Shown: one piece after another, positions 56,791-64,000 of the stretch
How the letters are laid out: the number at the start of each line of letters is the position of its first letter
How positions within the stretch are numbered: the stretch's first letter is position 1
DNA from: JBLHGU01 sp047615875
GTDB lineage: Bacteria; Pseudomonadota; Gammaproteobacteria; Arenicellales; CAJQKF01
NCBI GenBank assembly: GCA_047615875.1
Contig: JBLHGU010000002.1
Location: 1 to 64,000 of the forward strand
Direction: 5' to 3'
Length of the DNA: 64,000 nucleotides
Program-made: the position numbers and the translations under genes
The notes under the pieces: model-generated
The model's database searches: none
What the model was told of the DNA's origin: nothing
The model's input: the letters and a program-made list of their open reading frames with translations, nothing else

Positions 56791-58155
56791 CTAAAGAATA
56801 TACCTGGAGAGATCTTCGTCCTGTGCCAGCTCACCGAGGGAATCATCAACGTAGGTAGCGTCAATATTCACGACGTCACCAGAACGGTCGGCAGCTTCAA
56901 AAGAAATAGTTTCTAGTAGCCTTTCCAATACGGTATGTAGGCGTCTGGCTCCAATATTTTCCGTTGTCTCATTCACTTGCCATGCAACTTCTGCAATTCG
57001 TCGCAGGCCATCGTCAGAAAACTCCAAGCTAACTTCTTCTATATCCATCAACGCAGCATATTGTTCGGTCAATGATGCATCCGGCTCTTGCAAAATTCTC
57101 ACAAAATCATCAACACCCAGTGCTTCCAATTCCACTCGAATCGGCAACCTGCCCTGTAACTCAGGAATCAGATCTGATGGCTTACAGAGCTGAAATGCAC
57201 CGGATGCGATAAATAGTACATGATCAGTTTTAATCACACCGTACTTAGTAGTAACCGTGCAACCTTCTACTAGCGGTAGCAAATCTCGTTGCACACCCTC
57301 TCGGGACACTTCTCCACCACTTCGACTACCGTCTCTCTGACTAACAATTTTATCTATTTCATCCAAAAATACGATGCCGTCCTGTTCAACCCGTTCCAGA
57401 GCCGTCATCTTTATATCGTCGTCATTTACCAGTTTGGCTGCTTCTTCTTCTGTCAATACTTTAAGTGCCTGTGACACCTTAACCTTGCGGGTCTTCTTTT
57501 TCTGATTACCCAGATTCTGAAACATACCCTGCAATTGAGATGTCATTTCCTCCATTCCCGGAGGTCCCATTATCTCTACACCCATATTCTGAACAGCAAC
57601 TTCGACCTCAATTTCCTTCTCGTCAAGAGCGCCTTCTCGCAATAACTTACGAAAACGCTGTCTGGCCGCACCCTCTTTGGAAGAGGCGTCTGGCTGGCTT
57701 CCACTATCAGAATCCCCATTGTTGGCAGCACCTCGAGCAGGAGGTAGTAATAAGTCGAGCACACGCTCTTCTGCAGCATCTTCAGCGCGAGGCCTAACTT
57801 TATCGACCTGCTCTTCCCGGGTCATTTTTATAGCCATTTCAGCAAGATCACGAATAATCGAATCTACCTCACGACCAACATAGCCTACCTCGGTAAATTT
57901 TGTTGCTTCGACCTTAATAAAAGGTGCTCTGGCCAATTTAGCTAATCGACGTGCTATCTCGGTCTTACCAACACCGGTGGGGCCGATCATAAGAATATTT
58001 TTTGGTGTTATTTCTTCTCGCAACAGGGGATCAGCTACCTGGGAACGCCGCCAGCGATTACGCAGCGCGATGGCTACTGCACGCTTAGCAGAAGCCTGAC
58101 CAATAATGTGTTTGTCGAGTTCTTCGACTATTTCGCGGGGGGTCATTTCTGACAT
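56791..58155 (-). CDS. hslU: HslU, ATPase subunit of the HslUV protease
   Basis: 454 residues of an AAA+ unfoldase that feeds substrates to HslV. Walker A is [15 protein letters not shown] near 55; the I-domain insertion (about 110-240) is present; Walker B is [11 protein letters not shown] near 262. The C-terminus ends in LSRYIL, matching the tail that docks in HslV. It is 3 bp after hslV. Confidence 0.97.
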   Translation of the reverse strand: MSEMTPREIVEELDKHIIGQASAKRAVAIALRNRWRRSQVADPLLREEITPKNILMIGPTGVGKTEIARRLAKLARAPFIKVEATKFTEVGYVGREVDSIIRDLAEMAIKMTREEQVDKVRPRAEDAAEERVLDLLLPPARGAANNGDSDSGSQPDASSKEGAARQRFRKLLREGALDEKEIEVEVAVQNMGVEIMGPPGMEEMTSQLQGMFQNLGNQKKKTRKVKVSQALKVLTEEEAAKLVNDDDIKMTALERVEQDGIVFLDEIDKIVSQRDGSRSGGEVSREGVQRDLLPLVEGCTVTTKYGVIKTDHVLFIASGAFQLCKPSDLIPELQGRLPIRVELEALGVDDFVRILQEPDASLTEQYAALMDIEEVSLEFSDDGLRRIAEVAWQVNETTENIGARRLHTVLERLLETISFEAADRSGDVVNIDATYVDDSLGELAQDEDLSRYIL

Positions 58156-58158
58156 GGA

Positions 58159-58704
58159 TTAAAGCTCTAGTTCTTCAATGGTGAGGTTATGATTGGTATA
58201 CACGCAGATATCTGCCGCGATTGAGATACTTTTTTCTACGATTTCACGGGCGGACAGATCCGTATTAAACAACAGAGCCCGAGCCGCTGCTTTCGCATAG
58301 CTGCCACCAGATCCAATGGCCATGATGCCCTCTTCCGGCTCTATTACATCGCCGTTACCAGTGATGATCAGCGAAGATTCATGATCCGCCACCACCAATA
58401 ATGCTTCCAATCTTCTTAACATACGATCAGTGCGCCAATCTTTAGCTAGCTCAACGGCTCCGCGTACCAAATGACCTTGATGCTTTTCAAGCTTTGCTTC
58501 AAATCTTTCAAACAAAGTAAAAGCATCTGCCGTACCACCAGCAAAACCTGCCAGCACTTTATCTTTATACAAACGTCGAACCTTGCGCACATTACCTTTC
58601 ATCACGGTATCACCAAGGGATGCCTGGCCATCACCACCTACCACAACGCTATTACCGCGTCGTATAGATAATATGGTTGTACCGTGAATTACTTCATAGG
58701 ACAT
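58159..58704 (-). CDS. hslV: HslV, peptidase subunit of the HslUV protease, with a propeptide
   Basis: 181 residues of the proteasome-beta-like peptidase. The catalytic N-terminal threonine is T9 in [20 protein letters not shown], preceded by eight residues (MSYEVIHG) that must be removed; E. coli HslV has only Met before it. AAGGAA sits 6 nt before the ATG, supporting this start, and no start codon lies closer to T9. [20 protein letters not shown] follows. It begins 16 bp after sspB. Confidence 0.95.
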   Translation of the reverse strand: MSYEVIHGTTILSIRRGNSVVVGGDGQASLGDTVMKGNVRKVRRLYKDKVLAGFAGGTADAFTLFERFEAKLEKHQGHLVRGAVELAKDWRTDRMLRRLEALLVVADHESSLIITGNGDVIEPEEGIMAIGSGGSYAKAAARALLFNTDLSAREIVEKSISIAADICVYTNHNLTIEELEL

Positions 58705-58720
58705 GAAATTTCCTTGTTGA

Positions 58721-59188
58721 TTAAACGAGTTTTAGATTGGGTTTAATGCGAATCGGCTTAACATTTCCGCCCCCGCTACCATCGGGGTTGCCAGGATCAT
58801 CCTGACCATCCGTAGAGCTTTCGAAAGATTCATTACCAATTTCACCCTCTTTCGGCATATCGAAAAATAAGCCCTGACCATTTTCACGAGCATAAATAGC
58901 AACCACCGCTTCCATGGGTGCTATAACATTATGAGCTACACCGCTAAAACGTGCGGAAAATGAAATTACCTCATTTTCCATATTTAAGTCTCGCACGGCA
59001 TGATCATGTACATTCAAAATTATGGTTCCGTTTTGAACAAAAGCTGCTGGTACATTCACACCAGCAACACTCGCTTTAACCATAATTTGCGGCGTAAATC
59101 CGCAATCCATACACCACTCCCATATGGCCCTTAGTAAGTAAGGTCGTGTAGAGGGCAGTTCCGGCTCAATATCACTAGTGTCGGTCAA
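58721..59188 (-). CDS. sspB: ClpXP adaptor SspB
   Basis: 155 residues. The substrate-binding domain matches Ssp[21 protein letters not shown] at 15-34, [20 protein letters not shown] and [15 protein letters not shown]. After an acidic Ser/Asp/Gly linker, the extreme C-terminus [16 protein letters not shown] is the ClpX-docking tail. It follows sspA by 12 bp, the usual order, and precedes hslV. Confidence 0.95.
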   Translation of the reverse strand: MTDTSDIEPELPSTRPYLLRAIWEWCMDCGFTPQIMVKASVAGVNVPAAFVQNGTIILNVHDHAVRDLNMENEVISFSARFSGVAHNVIAPMEAVVAIYARENGQGLFFDMPKEGEIGNESFESSTDGQDDPGNPDGSGGGNVKPIRIKPNLKLV

Positions 59189-59200
59189 TTTAATGAAACC

Positions 59201-59842
59201 TTAAGATTCGGTGCGTCCTTGTAAGCGTATTTCCCGTTCGCTAGCAGTTAAACTTTGCTGAAATGCCTTGCGGGCAAATAATCTGCCTGCATATTCGATA
59301 ACCGGTAGCGCAGATTTAGGTAAGCGTACCCCCATTACCGAAAGCCGCCAGAGTAGCGGTGACATATAAGCATCGGCCAGGCTATAGTCATTACCCATCA
59401 ACCACTTATGCTGCTTTAATATAGGTGACATGGAGATTAAACCATCTCTAATCAACTGCTGTTGCTGTTCGGTAATATTTTTATAGCTGGCATTGTTAAC
59501 GTGAATACTATCAAGCCAATCACGACGAATACGATGAATCATCAATCGAATTCGTCCACGGCCAGCAGGATCCACGGTCATTAATGGTGGGTATGGCAGG
59601 CGCTCATCTAAATACTCAGCTATCAAGCCAACATCATAAAGTGCCAGGTCCCGATCTAGTAAAGTGGGAGTTTCTGCATAAGGGTTTACTTCACCAAGAC
59701 TAATAACGTGTTCGGCGCTTTCAGCGGAATAACGAACTTCGCATTCGGCATCTTTTTCGTGTACTAGGATTCTGCAAATATGGCTATAAATTGAGTCGTC
59801 TTCGCTGTATAAAACTAGCCCGCGGCGATTGCTGTTTTGCAT
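59201..59842 (-). CDS. sspA: Stringent starvation protein A
   Basis: 213 residues with a GST-like fold: N-terminal thioredoxin-like part (GLVLYSEDDSIYSHICRILV, EVNPYAETPTLLDRDLALYD) and C-terminal helical part (DYSLADAYMSPLLWRL). SspA binds RNA polymerase and affects stress and acid-tolerance genes. It lies 125 bp after petC, so it probably has its own promoter in that gap. Confidence 0.93.
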   Translation of the reverse strand: MQNSNRRGLVLYSEDDSIYSHICRILVHEKDAECEVRYSAESAEHVISLGEVNPYAETPTLLDRDLALYDVGLIAEYLDERLPYPPLMTVDPAGRGRIRLMIHRIRRDWLDSIHVNNASYKNITEQQQQLIRDGLISMSPILKQHKWLMGNDYSLADAYMSPLLWRLSVMGVRLPKSALPVIEYAGRLFARKAFQQSLTASEREIRLQGRTES

Positions 59843-59967
59843 TCTATTCTCAGGTGCAACTGGACAAAAGAAATCGCCGACTACTTACAATTAAGTAACC
59901 GGCGAGCATATAAGACCTGCACAGGTAAAATCACCGCGCCTTCAGATATTGTGAACTACTATTCCCG

Positions 59968-60714
59968 CTAGTGATGGGAATCGCCGTGTATATCCCTCCA
60001 ATACTCCTTCTTTAGCATATAAGTTAAACCTATAAACAGAAGCAGGAAGGTCAAAACCCAGAAGCCATACTTGTATCGAACAAGTTTGGCAGGCTCTCCC
60101 ATATAAACCATAAAATTAGTCAGGTCACGCATTGCGGAATCGTACTCCACCGGTGTTAACTGCGCTTCTTTGACTAGTTCAAATCGTTCGAACTTATCAT
60201 TACCTTTACTATCTTGAGTAAAAATAGCTCGTTGATTACCCTGCCACTCGTACATGGCATGAGGCATAGCAACGTGGGGAAATACTATGTTATTCCAACC
60301 ACTGGGTGATTCATCATCCAGGTAGAAGCTACGCATATAGGTGTAAATCCAGTCAGGGCCTCGAGAGCGAGAAATCAGACTCAAGTCTGGTGGAGCAGTA
60401 CCAAACCATTTTTTGGCATCATCCTCAGGCATAGTCGAAGTCATCAGCTCACCAATTTTATCACCGGCAAACATCAAATCTTTTAGTACGATCTCCTCAC
60501 TGATGCCTAAATCAGTGACGAGTTTTTCATAACGAAGAAAAGATGCACTGTGGCAAGATAAACAAAAATTGACGAATATCTTAGCACCACGCTGCAATGA
60601 AGCCTCATCGGTAAGGTCGATTTCAACCTTATCCAGGTTCTGATTGCCACCACCTGATGCAAGTGTGCCAACCGGCAGCGCCAACATCATTAGAATTGCT
60701 AGAGCTTTTTTCAT
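59968..60714 (-). CDS. petC: Cytochrome c1 of the bc1 complex
   Basis: 248 residues. A signal peptide (MKKALAILMMLALPVGTLAS) is followed by the heme motif CLSCH in FVNFCLSCHSASFLRY, SSxxPP-like region and the axial-methionine motif in HVAMPHAMYEW. The C-terminal anchor is FGFWVLTFLLLFIGLTYML-like (YGFWVLTFLLLFIGLTYM). I use the ATG at 60714, which overlaps the petB stop (TAATG); the upstream open frame lies inside petB. Confidence 0.96.
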   Translation of the reverse strand: MKKALAILMMLALPVGTLASGGGNQNLDKVEIDLTDEASLQRGAKIFVNFCLSCHSASFLRYEKLVTDLGISEEIVLKDLMFAGDKIGELMTSTMPEDDAKKWFGTAPPDLSLISRSRGPDWIYTYMRSFYLDDESPSGWNNIVFPHVAMPHAMYEWQGNQRAIFTQDSKGNDKFERFELVKEAQLTPVEYDSAMRDLTNFMVYMGEPAKLVRYKYGFWVLTFLLLFIGLTYMLKKEYWRDIHGDSHH

Positions 60715-61964
60715 TAGCTTGTCACCCTTTCTGGCTCGGGTTTCACCGGATCTAAACGTGTATAGATCGGCATCAGGAAAAAGAACAAAAAGTATAGAAT
60801 CATACAAATTTGCGCCCAGTACACATTTTTAAACCAGAACAGATCTATGCGAGTTGGGTTCTTTGTTCCGAGATAACCCAGAATGAAGAATGACACAAGG
60901 AAAATACCTACCGCAGTCTTGAACATCCAACCTCTGTAGCGGATAGACTTAACCTTAGCTCGATCCAACCATGGTAGCAAGAACATCACCATCAGAGACA
61001 GGCCCATGGCCATAACACCCCATAATTTTGCGCCACCTGGCAACCACTCCCAGGTAACTGCACGCAAAATAGAATAATAGGGCGTGAAATACCAAAGCGG
61101 CACGATATCCGGTGGGGTCTGCAAAATATTAGCCGGCGTAAAGTTGTCTTTTTCAAGAAACCAGCCGCCCAGTTCTGGCTGGTAGAAAACCACCCAGAAA
61201 AACAAAAACAAAAACACGCTAACACCAAACAGATCCTTAACTGTGTAGTAAGGATGAAAGGGGATGCCGTCCAATGGCTTGCCGTCGGCGTCTTTGTTCT
61301 TTTTAATTTCCACACCATCGGGGTTGTTCGAGCCAACCTTATGTAATGCTACGATGTGCAAATACACCAACAGAGCAAGAAGCAGAGGAAGCAAGATGAC
61401 ATGGAATGCAAAAAATCGATTCAGCGTGGCATCTGAAACCACAAAATCGCCACGGATCCATTCCGAAAGACCTTCACCCACTACCGGTATCGCACCAAAT
61501 AGCGAGATGATCACCTGTGCGCCCCAATAGGACATATTACCCCAGGGCAGCAGATAACCCATGAATGCCTCAGCCATTAGTGCAATAAATAGCACCATGC
61601 CGATGATCCAGACCAGTTCACGGGGACCTTTATAAGAGCCGTAAATTAGACCACGAAACATATGTAAATAGATGACCACGAAAAACAACGAGGCACCGGT
61701 TGAATGCATATAACGTATAAACCAGCCCCAGGGCACATCACGCATGATGTATTCGACAGATGCAAAAGCCAACTGCGAATCTGGTTTGTAATGCATAGTC
61801 AGAAAAATACCAGTAACTATTTGAACTACCAGCATTAATATGGCCAGCGAACCCATGTAGTACCAGAAATTAAAATTCTTGGGGGCATAGTATTGCGCCA
61901 TATGCTCCGTCCACACTTTGGTAGCCGGAAAGCGATCATCTACCCAATCCATAAACTTGGACAT
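60714..61964 (-). CDS. petB: Cytochrome b of the bc1 complex
   Basis: 416 residues with eight helices. Heme-ligand histidines lie in STGASLFFVVIYLHMFRGL and in FFAFHVILLPLLLALLVYLH; the quinol-site motif appears as PPDIVPLWYFTPYYSILRAV (PEWY replaced by PLWY). LLPWGNMSYWGAQVI is present. I use the ATG at 61964; a TTG two codons upstream overlaps the petA stop. It couples with petC by 1 bp. Confidence 0.96.
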   Translation of the reverse strand: MSKFMDWVDDRFPATKVWTEHMAQYYAPKNFNFWYYMGSLAILMLVVQIVTGIFLTMHYKPDSQLAFASVEYIMRDVPWGWFIRYMHSTGASLFFVVIYLHMFRGLIYGSYKGPRELVWIIGMVLFIALMAEAFMGYLLPWGNMSYWGAQVIISLFGAIPVVGEGLSEWIRGDFVVSDATLNRFFAFHVILLPLLLALLVYLHIVALHKVGSNNPDGVEIKKNKDADGKPLDGIPFHPYYTVKDLFGVSVFLFLFFWVVFYQPELGGWFLEKDNFTPANILQTPPDIVPLWYFTPYYSILRAVTWEWLPGGAKLWGVMAMGLSLMVMFLLPWLDRAKVKSIRYRGWMFKTAVGIFLVSFFILGYLGTKNPTRIDLFWFKNVYWAQICMILYFLFFFLMPIYTRLDPVKPEPERVTS

Positions 61965-61966
61965 TA

Positions 61967-62563
61967 TCAAGCCTCCACAGGATCGACGCCAACCATAATT
62001 CGGCTGTCGCTTAAGAAAGAGTAAGGTGGCACCACAAGATTGGTTGGTGCGGGCACACTACGAAACACCCGGCCAGCCAGATCAAATTTGGAACCATGGC
62101 AGGGACAAAAGAACCCACCCAGCCAATCGTCACTCACACCTGATGCTGAGCCTAACTCAAACTTCTTGGTTGGTGCGCAACCTAAATGGGTGCAAATGCC
62201 GACTACAACCAAAATCTCCGGTCGAATCGAACGGTGAGAATTTGTTGCGTAAGCAGGCTGTTGTAGTTCTACCGACTCAGGATCTGCTACCTGCTCGGTA
62301 AGCGTAGACAAGTCATCCAGCATTTTCTGGGTTCTATTTAATATCCAGACTGGCTTGCCGCGCCACTCAATGGTCAATAATTGACCCGACTCGAGCTTAC
62401 TGATATCTACTTCAACCGGCGCACCCGCAGCCTTGGCTCGGTCACTAGGTGTCATGCTGGAAACAAACGGTACAACGGCCACAGCCGCGCCGGCCACTCC
62501 AACAGTGGTTGTTAAAGAAGTCAGAAAACGTCGGCGACCACCATTTACAGTATCGTCGCTCAT
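61967..62563 (-). CDS. petA: Rieske iron-sulfur protein of the bc1 complex
   Basis: 198 residues. The twin-arginine-like start GGRRRFLTSLTTTVG precedes one membrane helix, then the Rieske motifs CTHLGCAPTKKFELGSA and CPCHGSKFDLAGR, containing the two Cys/His pairs and the disulfide cysteines. petA leads petB and petC in one operon. Confidence 0.97.
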   Translation of the reverse strand: MSDDTVNGGRRRFLTSLTTTVGVAGAAVAVVPFVSSMTPSDRAKAAGAPVEVDISKLESGQLLTIEWRGKPVWILNRTQKMLDDLSTLTEQVADPESVELQQPAYATNSHRSIRPEILVVVGICTHLGCAPTKKFELGSASGVSDDWLGGFFCPCHGSKFDLAGRVFRSVPAPTNLVVPPYSFLSDSRIMVGVDPVEA

Positions 62564-62746
62564 GGATTCCTCACAGAAAATAATTAGGGGAAAATATTCA
62601 TGGTCGGCGGCTCAAAGTTCGCGCCGACCACATGAAAAGTGCAAAGCCGCGCGATTATAACAAATCAGTAATAGAAATTGGCAGCGAACTTTCCATCAAA
62701 AGCGATAAGTATTGTCCCTTCTCCACAAAATAGAGAATTTTTACGA

Positions 62747-64000
62747 CTAATTTCGCCCGAGCATTTCCCGAATGCCCGCCAAATGAGCTTTTCCGGTCTG
62801 ACGTTCTTCCGCCGCATCGGCTTGATTTGGACGTCTCCAATCCAAATCATCCTGAGGCAATTCTTCCAGAAAGCGGCTGGGCTCACCCACCAATAATTCA
62901 CCGAACCGTCTACGTGTCATGCAAAGAGTCAGGCAAAGGTTCTTCTTGGCTCGGGTAATGCCGACATAAAATAGTCGTCGCTCTTCCTCAATGCCATCCT
63001 TGCCCTGGCTATTCTGATGAGGAAGAATGCCCTCTTCAACACCGACTATAAAAACATGATTGAATTCCAGACCTTTGGCGGCATGCATGGTCATTAAACT
63101 AACCTGATTGTTATTGTCGTCATCCTCCTGCCTATCCAGCATGTCGGTCAGGCATAGACGGCGAACAATATCTCCCAGATCACCCCCTTCACCGCCTTTT
63201 GCCATACGACCGATCCATTGTTTTAGGTCCAGGACATTTTTCCAACGACGTTCGGCCTGCTCAGGGCTGTCGCACTGATCATCCAGCCAACCGCGATAAC
63301 CGATCTCTTCCAGTAGATCATCCATTATTTCCTCGGCACCAGCTCGTTCAGCCCAATCCTGAAACTTAATCAAAGTGTTGGAGAATTCTCGTAAGCTCTG
63401 CCCCTGGCGCTTACCTATATAGTGTTCTAAACCGTCCAGGTGAATTACCTGTGAAATTGAAACGCTATTTTTGGTTGCCTGTAGCGCCACTTTCTCCAGC
63501 GTTGCGGCACCAATACCACGACGCGGTGTATTAATAATTCTCATCAATGAGCTATCGTCAACCGGATTGGCCACCAACTTAAGATAAGCCAACACATCTC
63601 TTATCTCGCTCCGATCAAAAAAGGATCGCCCACCAGATAGTTTGTAAGGAATCTGCATTTCCATCAATTTTTGCTCAATGATGCGAGCCTGATGATTACT
63701 TCGATACAAAATGGCAAAGTCCGACAATTCTGAACGTTTCTGAAAACGCTGGGTCATTAACTCAGAAACCACCTTTTCCGCCTCCTTAACCTCATTAGGA
63801 CACGAATAAACTCGTACCGGATCGCCATAACCCAACTCACTCCAGAGGTTTTTTTCAAATGGTCGTGGATTGTTTTTTATCAATCCATTGGCAAGCTTTA
63901 ATATTCTGCCCATGGAACGGTAATTTTGATCGAGGGTTATTTGTTCTAAATCAGGAAAGTCGACGGCGAGTTGAAACAAATTTTCGGGCATGGCACCACG
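62747..64000 (-). CDS. rep: ATP-dependent DNA helicase Rep (C-terminal part, runs off right edge)
   Basis: The open frame continues to the window edge (reading RGAMPENL), so the ATG at 63991 is internal; 417 residues are seen. The text matches the C-terminal two-thirds of Rep/UvrD-type SF1 helicases: LDQNYRSMGRILKLANGLI (motif IV region), FAILYRSNHQARIIE, VSLMTMHAAKGLEFNHVFIV (motif V) and EERRLFYVGITRAKKNL (motif VI). The C-terminal tail is short. Rep rather than UvrD is supported by the WRGA-PENL context and tail length, but is inferred. Confidence 0.88.
   Translation of the reverse strand, partial: RGAMPENLFQLAVDFPDLEQITLDQNYRSMGRILKLANGLIKNNPRPFEKNLWSELGYGDPVRVYSCPNEVKEAEKVVSELMTQRFQKRSELSDFAILYRSNHQARIIEQKLMEMQIPYKLSGGRSFFDRSEIRDVLAYLKLVANPVDDSSLMRIINTPRRGIGAATLEKVALQATKNSVSISQVIHLDGLEHYIGKRQGQSLREFSNTLIKFQDWAERAGAEEIMDDLLEEIGYRGWLDDQCDSPEQAERRWKNVLDLKQWIGRMAKGGEGGDLGDIVRRLCLTDMLDRQEDDDNNNQVSLMTMHAAKGLEFNHVFIVGVEEGILPHQNSQGKDGIEEERRLFYVGITRAKKNLCLTLCMTRRRFGELLVGEPSRFLEELPQDDLDWRRPNQADAAEERQTGKAHLAGIREMLGRN

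Noticed and set aside
60715..60807. Longer start for cytochrome c1
   Set aside because: Those residues lie inside petB; the ATG at 60714 starts a normal signal peptide with a coupled TAATG overlap.

Overview
This window is a chromosomal segment of a gammaproteobacterium with moderate GC content, most likely from the broad Pseudomonadales/Oceanospirillales-like group. The evidence is gene order. The block lolB-ispE-tRNA-Gln-prs-rplY-pth-ychF-tRNA-Met, the hemA-prfA-prmC block next to a TPR lipoprotein, the rpe-gph-trpE block, the lnt-corC-ybeY-phoH-miaB block and petABC-sspAB are all arranged as in Pseudomonas relatives. I cannot name a genus.

Layout. 1-380: truncated start of a P4-type integrase with iterated arm-like motifs, so a genomic island probably begins at the left edge. 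375-4411: rpe-gph-trpE and a 5'-nucleotidase. 4722-7088: membrane GGDEF-EAL protein, followed by a decayed mgtE fragment (7161-7483). 7480-12871: lnt, corC, ybeY, phoH, miaB. 13010-19691: a YdjM-like membrane protein and a SUF iron-sulfur operon (iscR, sufB, sufC, sufD, sufS, sufT, small Rieske protein). 20103-20474: HU-like protein with a basic tail. 20649-26417: an accessory island with two secreted repeat-rich proteins, a REP-associated transposase (RAYT) plus a truncated second copy, REP-like repeats and a pilin-like protein. 26879-38866: conserved housekeeping block with two tRNAs, interrupted by a CstA-like membrane protein. 38901-40131: PilZ protein and msrA.

40205-45827 is the most unusual part: a tightly packed run of five genes, namely a CofD/YvcK-like domain fused to a degenerate glycosyltransferase, a HAD phosphatase, a nucleotidyltransferase, a GT2 glycosyltransferase and a multipass GT-C-like membrane protein. 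The enzyme set looks like a complete route for activating a small molecule or sugar, moving it onto a phospho-carrier and transferring it at the membrane. I do not recognise it as a described pathway.

45833-56567: an SRPBCC gene fossil, DUF1820, dacB, a hydrolase, a 499-residue unknown, gltA, DUF3179, then a run of small genes (ycgL, membrane protein, rhomboid, secreted protein, exported Nudix) and xni. 56791-62563: hslVU, sspAB and the cytochrome bc1 genes petABC, all in one direction. 62747-64000: the C-terminal part of a Rep-type helicase that runs off the right edge. Functions are assigned from motifs and gene order read by eye; no database search was run.
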